Of a DNA stretch of 64,000 nt, positions 55,397-63,807 are shown piece by piece. The stretch is from JADJOY01 sp016713535 [NCBI: Deltaproteobacteria bacterium] (GTDB lineage: Bacteria > JADJOY01), in contig JADJOY010000040.1 in NCBI GenBank assembly GCA_016713535.1, positions 36,281 to 100,280 of the forward strand. The letters are read 5' to 3'. How positions within the stretch are numbered: position 1 is the stretch's first letter; every line of letters begins with the position of its first letter. The translations under genes and the position numbers were made by a program. The notes under the pieces were generated by a model. That model did no database searches. It was not told where the DNA came from and saw only the letters and a program-made list of their open reading frames with translations.

Positions 55397-55711
55397 ATGA
55401 TCGACCCCGACCGGAGTGACCGCCTCGACCGCTTCTACAAGTCCATCTTCCGCATCGTCGGCGCGATCCTGCTGGTGGGCGGACTGTGGATGTTCGGCTA
55501 CTACCGCTCCGCCGCGAGCGCCCCGACCGGCACCGACGGTGGCCGCCGCACCGCCAGCTACGAAGAAACCATCCGGCAGGCACGCGCCGACGAGCGACGC
55601 CTCGGCTCGATCCTCGGGATGACCGGCGCCGGCATGGGTGTGGCCACCCTGGCGACCGCCGAGCTCCTGCCGCGCATCCGCCGGCGTGGCGCTCGGCTCG
55701 CGTCCTCCTGA
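55397..55711 (+). CDS. Small membrane protein of unknown function (104 aa)
   Basis: ATG 55397 opens MIDPDRSDRLDRFYKSIFRI. One clear membrane helix lies at about 18-36 (FRIVGAILLVGGLWMFGYY), followed by a charged region (YEETIRQARADERRLGSILG) and a weaker hydrophobic stretch (GAGMGVATLATAELL) near the Arg-rich C-terminus. I do not recognise a family. It sits between the NYN and nrfA genes on the opposite strand from both. Confidence 0.55.
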   Translation: MIDPDRSDRLDRFYKSIFRIVGAILLVGGLWMFGYYRSAASAPTGTDGGRRTASYEETIRQARADERRLGSILGMTGAGMGVATLATAELLPRIRRRGARLASS

Positions 55712-55731
55712 CGGTCCACGGGCCGGGGGGG

Positions 55732-57292
55732 TCAGTGGCTCGATGACGACGGTGCCGCAGGCGCGGTCGCGCCGTCGAGCCTGAGCCGCGCCACCTCCGT
55801 GATCCCCTGGCGTCCATAGTCGATCGACTCGCCGAGGATCCGCGCAACCTCCGCGGGCGCGTGGAAGCCCATCGAGTTCTCCGCGTTGATCAGGTCCGCG
55901 CGCCACTGGGCGCGGCGCTGCAGCTTGCGCGCGCTCGCAAGCTCATCGTCGCTCGCGCCCGCCGCCTTGGCGTCCCGGATCGCGACGATCAGCTCGACCA
56001 GCGCGATCTCGGCTCGATCGAGCAGGCCCTTGGTGCGGGCCTGGATCCCGTCGACCCGCGCCTGGAGCTCGGTCTCCGGTGTAGTTGTGGCACGTTTGGC
56101 ACGACTGGTTGACGTGCGCCATGGGCGTCTGCACCTGGTGATCCGTGAACTTCATCGCGCCCTCGCGCTTGTACGGCATGTGGCAGTCGGCGCACGACAC
56201 ACCGCTGCGCGCGTGGATGCCCTGGCTCCAGGTCTCGAACTCGGGGTGCTGGGCCTTGAGGATCGGCGCGCCCGAGTCCTTGTGTGTCCAGTCGGTCCAG
56301 CCGACCTCGTCGTAGTAGGCCTCCATCTCCTCGGCCTTGAGGCCCTTGCTCCACGGGAACGTGAGCCGCTTCTGGTCGCCCTTGAAGTAGTACTCGACGT
56401 GGCACTGGCCACACGCGAGAGAGCGCATCTCCTGACGGCTCGCGAGCTGGTTGGGATCGTAGGGCGCCGCGCGATCGCCCTTGCGCCATTGCTCGATGCT
56501 CGGCAGGTGCGGAACGGGCTCGGCCGACGCGGCAAGGCTCGCGATGCCTTCGAGGAATGCGGGACGTGTGACACGCAGCCGCATCGACGCCGGATCGTGG
56601 CAGTCCAGGCACGTGATCGGATGCGTCACGAGCTTGGTGGCCTCGGCGTACGTCATCGGGTTGACCTTCTCCCAGCCTGCGAAGAGCTGCTTGCGCCCCG
56701 CGTCCGAGACGAGCGGGTCGGCGAGCGTCCCGGGCGCGCCGCTGTCGAGTCCGGCCTGGCGATAAGCGACCACGTTCGAAGCGTGGCAGTTGAGGCACGT
56801 CCCCGGCTGAGGTTTCTGCTTCACTCGCTCGGTCTCACGCTGGTCCTCGAGCATGAACGCGTGGCCGCGACGTTCGCGGTAGTCGATGGCGAACGCGTAG
56901 CCGTTGAAGATCGTGCGCAAGCGCGGGTCGCCGGCGAGCTTCGAGTCGGCCTTTGCCGCGTCCGACACGGCTTCCGCCGGCAGCCCGTCGCCCGAGCTCG
57001 GCGGGCGACCCTCACTCCACTTGAACCGTGCCCGCGAGTTGTCGGCAGTGCGGATGTAGCCGTCGTACTGTCGCGGGAAGTTCTTCCCCCACTCCGCGGC
57101 GTCGACCGTGGCCTCGGTGAGCTTCACGATCTCGACGGTGGTGCGCTGCGCCTCGAGCTTGCGGGCGTTGATGTTCGCGTAGAGCAGCATCGCCACCAGC
57201 GTGCCGGCCCCGAAGCCGACCGCCGCGACCACGAAAACCACCACCGCGAGTGAACGGCGAGAACGGGCTCGGGGTTCGGTCGTGGTGTTCAT
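55732..57292 (-). CDS. nrfA: Pentahaem cytochrome c nitrite reductase, one frameshift
   Basis: Periplasmic enzyme that reduces nitrite to ammonium with six electrons, 519 residues after correction. The ATG at 57292 has GAAGGAGG upstream, and an N-terminal signal/anchor helix lies at about 14-38. Five haem motifs are present: CLNCH (about 166), CLDCH (229), CGQCH (294), CADCH (367) and CQTCH (399). The first, which is CXXCK in E. coli NrfA, is CXXCH here. KNFPRQYDGYIRTAD near residue 70 and HVEYYFKGDQKRLTFPWSKG match NrfA. After the last haem the frame is shifted by one extra G at about 56082, and the corrected tail (ETELQARVDGIQARTKGLLD) is the normal helical end. Downstream of nrfH. Confidence 0.88.
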
Positions 57293-57304
57293 GGTCGGCC
57301 TCCT

Positions 57305-57832
57305 TCAGTGGATCGGTCCGTGTGCGACGGCCGCGTGACAGCGCACGCAGTCGAGCCCGCCGGTCGTGTCCACGAGACCACCCGCCGGAGCGAACGCGAC
57401 CAGGCGGATCTCGTGGGTCGTCGCCGCGTGGCAGCGCACGCAGTTCTGCACGACGATGTGCCTGTCGGTGGGCGTGATCTGGATCGGCTCGTGGAAGTCC
57501 TGGAGCGTGAAGCCCTTCGAGTGCCGGTAGCCATGCTCCGCCTTGGCCAGGTACTTGGCGAGGACCGAGCTGTGCGGGACGTGGCAGTCGTTGCAGGTGG
57601 CGCGCGCGTGGTGCGGCCCTTTCGCCCAGCCGTCGAACTGCTCGTTCATGATGTGGCAATTCACGCACGCGGACGGGTCGTCCGAGAGGTAGGACGTGGC
57701 GCGCGCGTAATGCGCCGTGTATGCGACGGCCGTGACGAACGCCCCCAGCAAGGCACCGATCACCGCCGCGCCCGCGAGCCAGCGCTCCGATTGGTGGCGC
57801 AGCGGTGCGGCGCGGGGTGCGGGCGAGGACAC
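57305..57832 (-). CDS. nrfH: Tetrahaem NapC/NirT-type quinol dehydrogenase
   Basis: Membrane-anchored cytochrome that passes electrons from menaquinol to NrfA, about 175 residues. I chose GTG 57832 (AAGGTGGTG upstream); GTG 57856 would add eight residues. One N-terminal helix (about 20-43, WLAGAAVIGALLGAFVTAVA) is followed by four haem motifs: CVNCH (about 55), CNDCH (79), CVRCH (131) and CVRCH (162). CVNCHIMNEQFDGWAKGPHH matches the NrfH pattern with the Met ligand region. The nrfA start follows after 12 bases with its own strong ribosome site, so the two form an operon. Confidence 0.9.
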   Translation of the reverse strand: MSSPAPRAAPLRHQSERWLAGAAVIGALLGAFVTAVAYTAHYARATSYLSDDPSACVNCHIMNEQFDGWAKGPHHARATCNDCHVPHSSVLAKYLAKAEHGYRHSKGFTLQDFHEPIQITPTDRHIVVQNCVRCHAATTHEIRLVAFAPAGGLVDTTGGLDCVRCHAAVAHGPIH

Positions 57833-57898
57833 GGGCCACCACCTTATGCGAGACACACTCCGGTACCGAGCGGGTTGAGACGCCCGCGAGGTGGCGCC

Positions 57899-58600
57899 AT
57901 GCTGCCGCACGTGGGCCGAATCCACTGGATTTGCCGCGTGCTGCTGGTGCGCCCGGGGCGCGTGCTCGCCAACCTCGAGGTGGTCACTTCCTCGGGACAC
58001 GTCCGGCACGTGCCGAACGCATGGCAGCTCACGCTGGGCGTGGTTCGCATGTGGCACCGCATGGTGTTCCGTAGCGAAACCGTCGGGCTGTGCGTCTCGC
58101 ACCCGCCAAGGAGCAACTGGCGTGCCCGGGTCTTCCAGTATCGTCCGATCCGATTTCCGTTCCTGGTCTTCGAGCGTGCGATCGCCCCCCTCGACCTGAC
58201 CGGCTTGCTGAGCTCACCGGCGCGCGTGACGAGACACCTCCTCGGAACTCACCACGACGGAAAGCAAGCGGCGTACGACCTCGAGCTGCTCGCGTGCTAC
58301 CCGGGTGCGCTCGAGCGCCTGCGACACGAGGTGAACGCGCTGATCGGCCGGGACGACGCGCGCACGCGGTGGCTCCGCGATCTGGTGGTCTACGAGACCT
58401 ACCACGAGCGACTGCACGAGGCCGTCGAAGCGGCGCTGCGAGGCGACCTCGGGCTCACCCCGGAGGAGGCCACGAACCCGGACCTCTCGTTCGTGGGATT
58501 CCTCGCCTGGTGCGCCGCTCAACCCGGTACGGCGCGCGAAACCCTGGCCGCGTGGCGCGCCGATCGCTACCGTGCGGCAACCGGCCGGACTCCCTCCTGA
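57899..58600 (+). CDS. Protein of unknown function (233 aa)
   Basis: ATG 57899 (GAGG upstream) gives a soluble, Arg- and His-rich protein: VGRIHWICRVLLVRPGRVLA, TLGVVRMWHRMVFRSETVGL, FQYRPIRFPFLVFERAIAPL, HDGKQAAYDLELLACYPGAL and LVVYETYHERLHEAVEAAL. Two Cys-containing spots (CRVLL, GLCVSHPP) and several HxxH-like pairs are visible, but no known motif. The N-terminal half may be beta-rich and the C-terminal half is helical. It is divergent from nrfH (66 bases between) and convergent with the peroxidase gene, both haem proteins. Confidence 0.62.
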   Translation: MLPHVGRIHWICRVLLVRPGRVLANLEVVTSSGHVRHVPNAWQLTLGVVRMWHRMVFRSETVGLCVSHPPRSNWRARVFQYRPIRFPFLVFERAIAPLDLTGLLSSPARVTRHLLGTHHDGKQAAYDLELLACYPGALERLRHEVNALIGRDDARTRWLRDLVVYETYHERLHEAVEAALRGDLGLTPEEATNPDLSFVGFLAWCAAQPGTARETLAAWRADRYRAATGRTPS

Positions 58601-58613
58601 GCGCGGCTCAGGC

Positions 58614-59534
58614 TCAGGCCAGCCCGCGCAGCCGCTCCGCCGACGGGGCGAAGAAGTAGCCGCCGGAGACCGCGCGGGTGAACTCCATCAGTCGATCGTG
58701 CGCGCCATCGCCGCTGGTGCCGTACATGCGATGGAGCATCTTCTCGAAGGTCGAGAGAGTGCGGCAGTAGGCGATGAAGAGCAGGCCGTGCTCGCTGGTG
58801 GTGCCATAGGGGAAGCTGTGGCGGAGGATCTGCAGCTCCTCGCCGTGCTCCTCGATGACCACCCGGCTCACGTGCGAGGACGCGGGGCGAACGTCGTCGT
58901 CGAGCTCGCGGCTGTCCGGCTTGGTGCGCCCGACGATTCGCTCTTGCTCGGCGACCGGGATCGCCGACCAGCGCGCGAGGTCGTGGACGTAGCGATGCGA
59001 CGTCACGTAGCTGCCGCCCGCGAAGCTCGGATCCTCGTCGCCGATCAGCGCCGCGGCGGGGCGCTCGTCGCCGGCTGGATTTTCGGTGCCGTCGATGAAG
59101 CCCGTCAGGTCGCGGCCATCCAGGTAGCGAAAGCCCGCCACCTCGTCGAGCGGCCGTACCAGCTCACCGAGCGAGACGCGCACCCGGCGCGCCAGCTCGA
59201 ACGCCGCGTCGGTTCGGTTCGCGTGGACGTGGAGGAGCACGTCGCCACCGGTCGCGGGCGCGACCAGCGGTCCCGCGCCGATCGGCGAGAAGGCCCTGAG
59301 CTCACGCGGACGCACTCCCGGCGACACGCGCTCCCAGAGCTCGGCGCCGAACGACACCACCGACCGCAGGCCGGCGTCGGGCACCACCGATGCGACCTCG
59401 CCCTCGATGTCCCCGAGCGTCGCGAGCTTGGCGGCGATGCGCCCCGCATCGCGCGCGAGGTCGGTCGCCGACAACACCAGAAAGTGGGCCGCGGGCCCGG
59501 CCTCCGGCACGATTCCCGACTGAGGCTGGTTCAT
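58614..59534 (-). CDS. DyP-type haem peroxidase
   Basis: Dye-decolourising peroxidase of 306 residues, the YfeX-like cytosolic class by size and lack of a Tat signal. The ATG at 59534 has GAGGGA upstream. The distal catalytic motif is FIDGTENP at about 146-153, with Asp and the GxxDG-type spacing preserved. The proximal haem ligand is probably the His of SSHVSRVVI at about 221, followed by the distal Arg. FSPIGAGPL, LHVHANRTDAAFELARRV and HRYVHDLARWSAIPVAEQER also match. No encapsulin gene or encapsulin-targeting tail is seen. Confidence 0.9.
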   Translation of the reverse strand: MNQPQSGIVPEAGPAAHFLVLSATDLARDAGRIAAKLATLGDIEGEVASVVPDAGLRSVVSFGAELWERVSPGVRPRELRAFSPIGAGPLVAPATGGDVLLHVHANRTDAAFELARRVRVSLGELVRPLDEVAGFRYLDGRDLTGFIDGTENPAGDERPAAALIGDEDPSFAGGSYVTSHRYVHDLARWSAIPVAEQERIVGRTKPDSRELDDDVRPASSHVSRVVIEEHGEELQILRHSFPYGTTSEHGLLFIAYCRTLSTFEKMLHRMYGTSGDGAHDRLMEFTRAVSGGYFFAPSAERLRGLA

Positions 59535-59656
59535 CTCGATGGCTCCCTCGCGCTCGCGCGACGAGCGTCGTGACGTGAACTGAACAGGCGCGTTCTGCAC
59601 CGATCCGTTCGGATCGGCAAGTCACCCGGCGTGCGCTCGCGCAGCCCCCGCGGACG

Positions 59657-60274
59657 TCATCCGGGCGGGTCGTTCGCGCACAGCGCCGCGACCTCCCCGA
59701 GCGCTGCCTCCATCGCTCGATTCGCCGCCACGACACCCCCGGGCGGATCATCGCTCGAGGCCGGTACGGCCACGACCACGTCTCGCGTTGCCACCACCCG
59801 CCGCGCGTCGACCTCCACGAGCTGCACCCGCAGCGCGACCCGGACAAGGCTCGGATGGAACGAGAAATCCTGAACGAGCTCCACGACCTCGGTGTCGAGG
59901 CGCAACGTCGCGGCCACGCTGGTGGGCGCCTGCACCACCGCGGCGAAGCAGCCGGTGCTCTCGGCGGCGCGCGCGAGCAGCGGTTGCAGCATCCGCGCTG
60001 GTGTGTCGACCCACTGATGACGCGCGAAGTAGGCGAGCGCATGCGGCTCGGTCGCATACGCCATGCGCGGGCTGTCGAAGCCAGGGCCAGCGCGCGGGAT
60101 GCCGATCAGCAGCGTCGGCGCGGCGCCGGACGGACGCGGCGCCGGCGCGGGACCGCTCCACCCCAGCGCATGGAGGCTCGGCATCTCGGCCCGGCTCGGC
60201 CCGAACAGCGAGCAGGCGAGGGTCCCCAACAGGAGCCACGCGAAGAAAACCAGCGCGACCGGGTTCCGTCTCAC
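59657..60274 (-). CDS. ABC-type transport auxiliary lipoprotein (PqiC/LetC-like)
   Basis: Lipoprotein of 205 residues with the lipid Cys at 21 (LLLGTLAC). It follows the ABC_trans_aux pattern: a beta strand with PTLLIGIPRAGPGFDSPRMA, YFARHQWVDTPARMLQPLLA, and the VVELVQDFSFHPSLVRVALR strand set. This family accompanies MCE-protein lipid transporters, and its position directly after the mlaD-like gene (1 base) fits. It would sit at the outer-membrane end of the transport path. Confidence 0.88.
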   Translation of the reverse strand: MRRNPVALVFFAWLLLGTLACSLFGPSRAEMPSLHALGWSGPAPAPRPSGAAPTLLIGIPRAGPGFDSPRMAYATEPHALAYFARHQWVDTPARMLQPLLARAAESTGCFAAVVQAPTSVAATLRLDTEVVELVQDFSFHPSLVRVALRVQLVEVDARRVVATRDVVVAVPASSDDPPGGVVAANRAMEAALGEVAALCANDPPG

Positions 60275-60275
60275 G

Positions 60276-61219
60276 TCACTCTCCCGGCCCCGTGGGGAGC
60301 GGCGGGGCGCCGCGGATGATCATGCTCGGGTCGCGCTCGAGCCGCTGCACGATCCGCGTCAGCGACGCGGTCAGCTCGCGGGTCTCGGTCACCAGCCGGC
60401 CGAGCTCGGGCAACGACTGGCTGCCGAAGTCGCGCAGCTCGCCGCTGGTGGCGTCGACCGCGTGCTGCGCGCTCTCCATCGCCTCGCGTGCGCTGCCACC
60501 AGCGCGCGCCACCTCGTTCGCCATGCGCTCGACGGCGTCTGCGCTGGCGCGGATCCGGGCCACCACCTCGACGAGCTGAGCGCTGATCTGCGCCGTGTTC
60601 TCGAGCGTCCGCGCCGCCCCCACCACGCCCCGATCGATGACGTCCTGGCGCTCCGCCAGGGTGTGAGTGACGCGTTCGATGTCCGCCAGCGCGCGCTTGA
60701 GCGTCTGGCGGTTTTCCTCGTCGAGGAGCGAGTTCAGGCTCTGCGAGCTCTTCTCGAGCCCGGTGAGCAGCGAGGTCGCCCCCTCGTAGAGCTGGCTCAT
60801 CCGCGACGGCTCGCTGGCGATGACCGGGTAGCCTTAGCCCGGCCTGGCCGCGAGCGGTGGGGCCTCGCGCGACCCGCCGCCGAGGTCGACGTACGCGATG
60901 CCGGTGAGCCCCTGGCTCGACAGGACGGCCACCGAGTCGGTCTTCACCGGCGTGCCGTGGACGATGTCGAGGGTCAGGCGCTCGCTCGGATCACCAGGAT
61001 CGAGGGCGATCTCGCGGACCACTCCGACCTCGACGCCACGGCTAGCCACCAGCGTTCAGATTGAGCCGCCACCGATTCGCCCATAGACACCTGGTAGCAG
61101 TCTGATCGGCCGACGATAGCGCTTTCCAGGAGCCGAGCGACAGCACCGCGTAACGATCGCCGCCGAGAGGAGAGCAGCACGAAGCCGCCCACGATCGTGT
61201 AGCTCACCTTGCTTTCCAC
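60276..61219 (-). CDS. mlaD: MlaD-like MCE protein, frameshifts plus an in-frame stop
   Basis: Periplasmic MCE-domain protein that should link MlaFE to the outer membrane. GTG 61219 overlaps the end of the ATPase gene and opens ESKVSYTIVGGFVLL (anchor helix). The MCE domain is scrambled between about 61050 and 61190; pieces such as YQVSMGESV and LNLNAGG appear in different frames. It then reads RGVEVGVVREIALDPGDPSE and LSSQGLTGIAYVDLGGG. A TAA at 60834-60836 interrupts the frame where GAA (one substitution) would be expected, after which YPVIASEPSRMSQLYEGATS and a long helical tail continue in the same frame to 60276. This is the most damaged gene here and may be a true pseudogene. Confidence 0.7.
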
Positions 61220-61989
61220 GCCTGGTCCCAGGCCGACCGTCCGCGCGGGCCATGGAAGTACTGGCTCAGCACCGGATGGTCGGACGTCGAAAGCTCCTTC
61301 ATGGTCCCCACGCCGAGGATGTGTCCGTCGGCCATGAAGGCCACGCGGTCGGCGACGCGCCAGAGGAGGTCGAGATCGTGGGTGATGACCACGAGCGTGA
61401 GCCCGAGGTTGTCGCGCAGGCTCCGCACCAGCTCGTCGAAGCCGGTGGCGCTGAGAGGATCGAGCCCGGCGGTGGGCTCGTCCAGGAACAACAGCTCGGG
61501 ATCGAGGGCCATCGCCCGCGCCAGGGCGGCGCGCTTGCGCATGCCGCCCGAGAGCTCGGCGGGGTACTTCGGGCCCGCCGCGGGCGGCAGCCCGGCGAGC
61601 GCGATCTTGACCGCGGCGAGCTCGTCGACGAGCCGCTCGCCGAGGTGCTCGTGCTCACGGATCGGCAGGGCCACGTTCTCGGCGACCGTGAGCGAGCTGA
61701 AGAGCGCGCCGCGCTCGAACATCACGCCCCAGCTTCGCCTGAGCGGCCGGGCCTCTTCCTCGCCCATGCCAGCGAGATCGTGGCCGAGCACGCAGATCGA
61801 GCCCGACGCGGGACGCTCGAGCAGGATCAGCTCGCGCAGCAGCGTCGACTTGCCGCACCCCGAGGCGCCCGCGAGCGCGAAGATCTCGCCGCGCCGGACC
61901 GTGAGGCTGACGTCCGCGTGGACCACCTGCGCGCCGAAGCGGGTGCAGACGTGGCGGACGTCGATCACGGTGTCGTCACGAGGGTCCAC
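61204..61989 (-). CDS. mlaF: MlaF-like ABC ATPase
   Basis: ATPase of an MCE-type lipid transporter, 261 residues from GTG 61989, which lies 3 bases after the permease stop. All motifs are intact: Walker A GASGCGKST at 41-49, Q-loop region WGVMFERGALFSSLTV, signature LSGGMRKRAALARAM at about 145, Walker B LLFLDEPTAGLDPLS at about 165, and switch His in VVITHDLD. The family-typical GALFSSLTVAENVALP is present. It energises phospholipid movement between inner and outer membranes. The following mlaD-like gene overlaps by 16 bases. Confidence 0.92.
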   Translation of the reverse strand: MDPRDDTVIDVRHVCTRFGAQVVHADVSLTVRRGEIFALAGASGCGKSTLLRELILLERPASGSICVLGHDLAGMGEEEARPLRRSWGVMFERGALFSSLTVAENVALPIREHEHLGERLVDELAAVKIALAGLPPAAGPKYPAELSGGMRKRAALARAMALDPELLFLDEPTAGLDPLSATGFDELVRSLRDNLGLTLVVITHDLDLLWRVADRVAFMADGHILGVGTMKELSTSDHPVLSQYFHGPRGRSAWDQAWKAR

Positions 61990-61991
61990 GA

Positions 61992-63128
61992 TCAGATCCC
62001 CAGGTAGCTGAAGGCCACCGAGAACGCGGCGTCGGCGACGATCACCAGGAAGATCGACTGCACCACGCTCACCGTGGTCTGCCGGCCCACGCTCTCGGCG
62101 TCGCCGCTCACCTGGAAGCCCTGGTAACAACCGACCACCGCGATGATCGCGGCGAACACCGGCGCCTTGCCGATCCCGACCAGGTAGTCGGGGAGGTCGA
62201 TGGCGTGTTCGAAGCGGTCGAGGAAGTCGGCGTAGCCGACTCCGAGCGATGTCTTGGCCATCATCATGCCGCCCATCACCGCGAGCGCGTCCGCGTAGAC
62301 GACCAGCAGCGGTAACGCGATCGTGAGCGCGATCAGCTTGGGTAGCACCAGCAAGTCGAAGGGCGCGATACCGACCGTGCGCAGCGCGTCGATCTCCTCG
62401 GTGACCTTCATGGTGCCGATCTGAGCCGCGTACGCGGAGCCGGACCGCCCCGCGACGATGATCGCGGTGAGCAGCGGTGAGAGCTCGCGCAGCATCGCGA
62501 GCCCGACCAAGTCGGCCACGAAGATGTTGGCGCCGTACCGCTCGAGCTGGGTGGCTCCCTGGTACGCGATCACCACGCCCATCAGGAACGACAGCAGCCC
62601 GGTGATCGGTAGCGCCCGGAAGCCGGCGCTCTCGATGTTGTGGAGCACCGGGCGCCAGCGCAGGCGGCGCGGGTGACGGAGCACGGCGGTCGCGGCGAAG
62701 GCGCTCTCGCCCACGAAGCCGAGGATGCCGAGGAGCTGACGAATCGAGCGAGCGGCCAGCTCGCCGACGCGCGCGAGGGCACCCTTGCTGCGCGCTCGCA
62801 CGCTCTCGGCTCGATCCGCGACGCGCGCCCGGATCATCGCCACCAGCGCCTCGTGGTCGGGTCTCAGCCCGGCCACGCTCACCTCGTGGCGAGAGCGCGC
62901 GAGAGCTCGACGCGTCGACTCGAGCAGCCAGGCGCCCGCCGTGTCGAGCGCCGTCACGCGCGAGGCGTCGAGGATCAGCGGGCGGTCACGGGGCCACTCG
63001 AGGCGTGCGAGCTCCCGCTCGACGCCGCCGACCCGGCCGATCGTCCAGCACCCGGAGAACCGCGCCACCCCACCGTCGAGCGCAACGCGCGGCGCCCCCT
63101 CTCTCCCGAGCGGGTCCGGCGCGCGCAT
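61992..63128 (-). CDS. mlaE: MlaE-like permease with N-terminal STAS domain
   Basis: Inner-membrane permease of 378 residues. Residues about 15-105 form a STAS domain (ARFSGCWTIGRVGGVERELA, PLILDASRVTALDTAGAWLL), the role played by the separate MlaB protein in E. coli, here fused. The permease follows at about 150-378: ITGLLSFLMGVVIAYQGATQ, LSPLLTAIIVAGRSGSAYAA, GTMKVTEEIDALRTVGIAPF, and GCYQGFQVSGDAESVGRQTT near the end, all MlaE/TrbA hallmarks. Fused STAS-MlaE proteins are known in several phyla. First gene of the lipid-transport operon. Confidence 0.92.
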   Translation of the reverse strand: MRAPDPLGREGAPRVALDGGVARFSGCWTIGRVGGVERELARLEWPRDRPLILDASRVTALDTAGAWLLESTRRALARSRHEVSVAGLRPDHEALVAMIRARVADRAESVRARSKGALARVGELAARSIRQLLGILGFVGESAFAATAVLRHPRRLRWRPVLHNIESAGFRALPITGLLSFLMGVVIAYQGATQLERYGANIFVADLVGLAMLRELSPLLTAIIVAGRSGSAYAAQIGTMKVTEEIDALRTVGIAPFDLLVLPKLIALTIALPLLVVYADALAVMGGMMMAKTSLGVGYADFLDRFEHAIDLPDYLVGIGKAPVFAAIIAVVGCYQGFQVSGDAESVGRQTTVSVVQSIFLVIVADAAFSVAFSYLGI

Positions 63129-63147
63129 CGCTCATCTCCCATCCCCG

Positions 63148-63807
63148 TCACGGACGAGACGACGCGTCGCTCGCATCCAGACGCGAACGGCACACGGCGA
63201 GCGCCTCGGCGCGCATGTGCTGGAGCTGGTCCAGCAACCGCGCCACCGAGCCTGCGCGACCGCACACCCGCTCGACGTCCTCGAGTGGCAGGAAGCGGAT
63301 GGGCCCAACCGGGCTGGGGTCGGTCCCGTCGCGCGCGACGAGCCGCGCGCGGAGCACCGCGATCTCGCGAGCCGTGACGCGCGCTTGCGCGCCCCGCTCC
63401 CGGGTCAGATGGGCGCAGGTGTCGAACACCACCTCGGCGCGTGCGAGGACCTCGTCGAGCACCAGATCGAGGAACGGGATCCCGACGCGCCCGTTCGCTT
63501 CACAGCAAGCCCACACCGGCACCGTGTCGAGCTCGGGGAGGTCGACACCGGCGGTGAGGCGCTGCGTGCGCAAGGTATCGACGGAGAGACGCGGGTCCAG
63601 CGCGTGTTTCACGCCGAGACGCAGGAGATCGCGTAGGTACCGCATCGGCGCGAGATCGATGGCGAGCACCCGCCGCCCCCACGCCTCGTGGACGTCGTCC
63701 GCGCGCAGACGCAGCGGTTCGTTGATGCCCACCAGCTCGCCCGGAGTGGGCGGGCTCGCAGTCAGGTCGCTCGCGTCACCACGGGCCGTTCGCATCATCT
63801 CGCTCAT
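63148..63807 (-). CDS. Protein of unknown function (219 aa)
   Basis: I chose ATG 63807 (AGGAGA upstream), giving MSEMMRTARGDASD. The protein appears soluble: LVGINEPLRLRADDVHEAWG, RRVLAIDLAPMRYLRDLLRL, VPVWACCEANGRVGIPFLDL, VLDEVLARAEVVFDTCAHLT and VERVCGRAGSVARLLDQLQH. It is helix-rich with a CC pair and several isolated Cys. I recognise no domain. It is 19 bases upstream of the mlaE-like gene on the same strand and may be co-transcribed. Confidence 0.6.
   Translation of the reverse strand: MSEMMRTARGDASDLTASPPTPGELVGINEPLRLRADDVHEAWGRRVLAIDLAPMRYLRDLLRLGVKHALDPRLSVDTLRTQRLTAGVDLPELDTVPVWACCEANGRVGIPFLDLVLDEVLARAEVVFDTCAHLTRERGAQARVTAREIAVLRARLVARDGTDPSPVGPIRFLPLEDVERVCGRAGSVARLLDQLQHMRAEALAVCRSRLDASDASSRP

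Noticed and set aside
55886-57253. 455-codon + strand frame
   Set aside because: Antisense of nrfA, which has five haem motifs and a strong ribosome site.
58614-59534. DyP peroxidase as encapsulin cargo
   Set aside because: No encapsulin gene is present, and the C-terminus (SAERLRGLA) does not resemble a targeting peptide.
1871-61219. Programmed frameshifting as an explanation for the broken genes
   Set aside because: Both +1 and -1 breaks occur, in many unrelated genes, without a common slippery heptamer or downstream structure. Homopolymer error is simpler.
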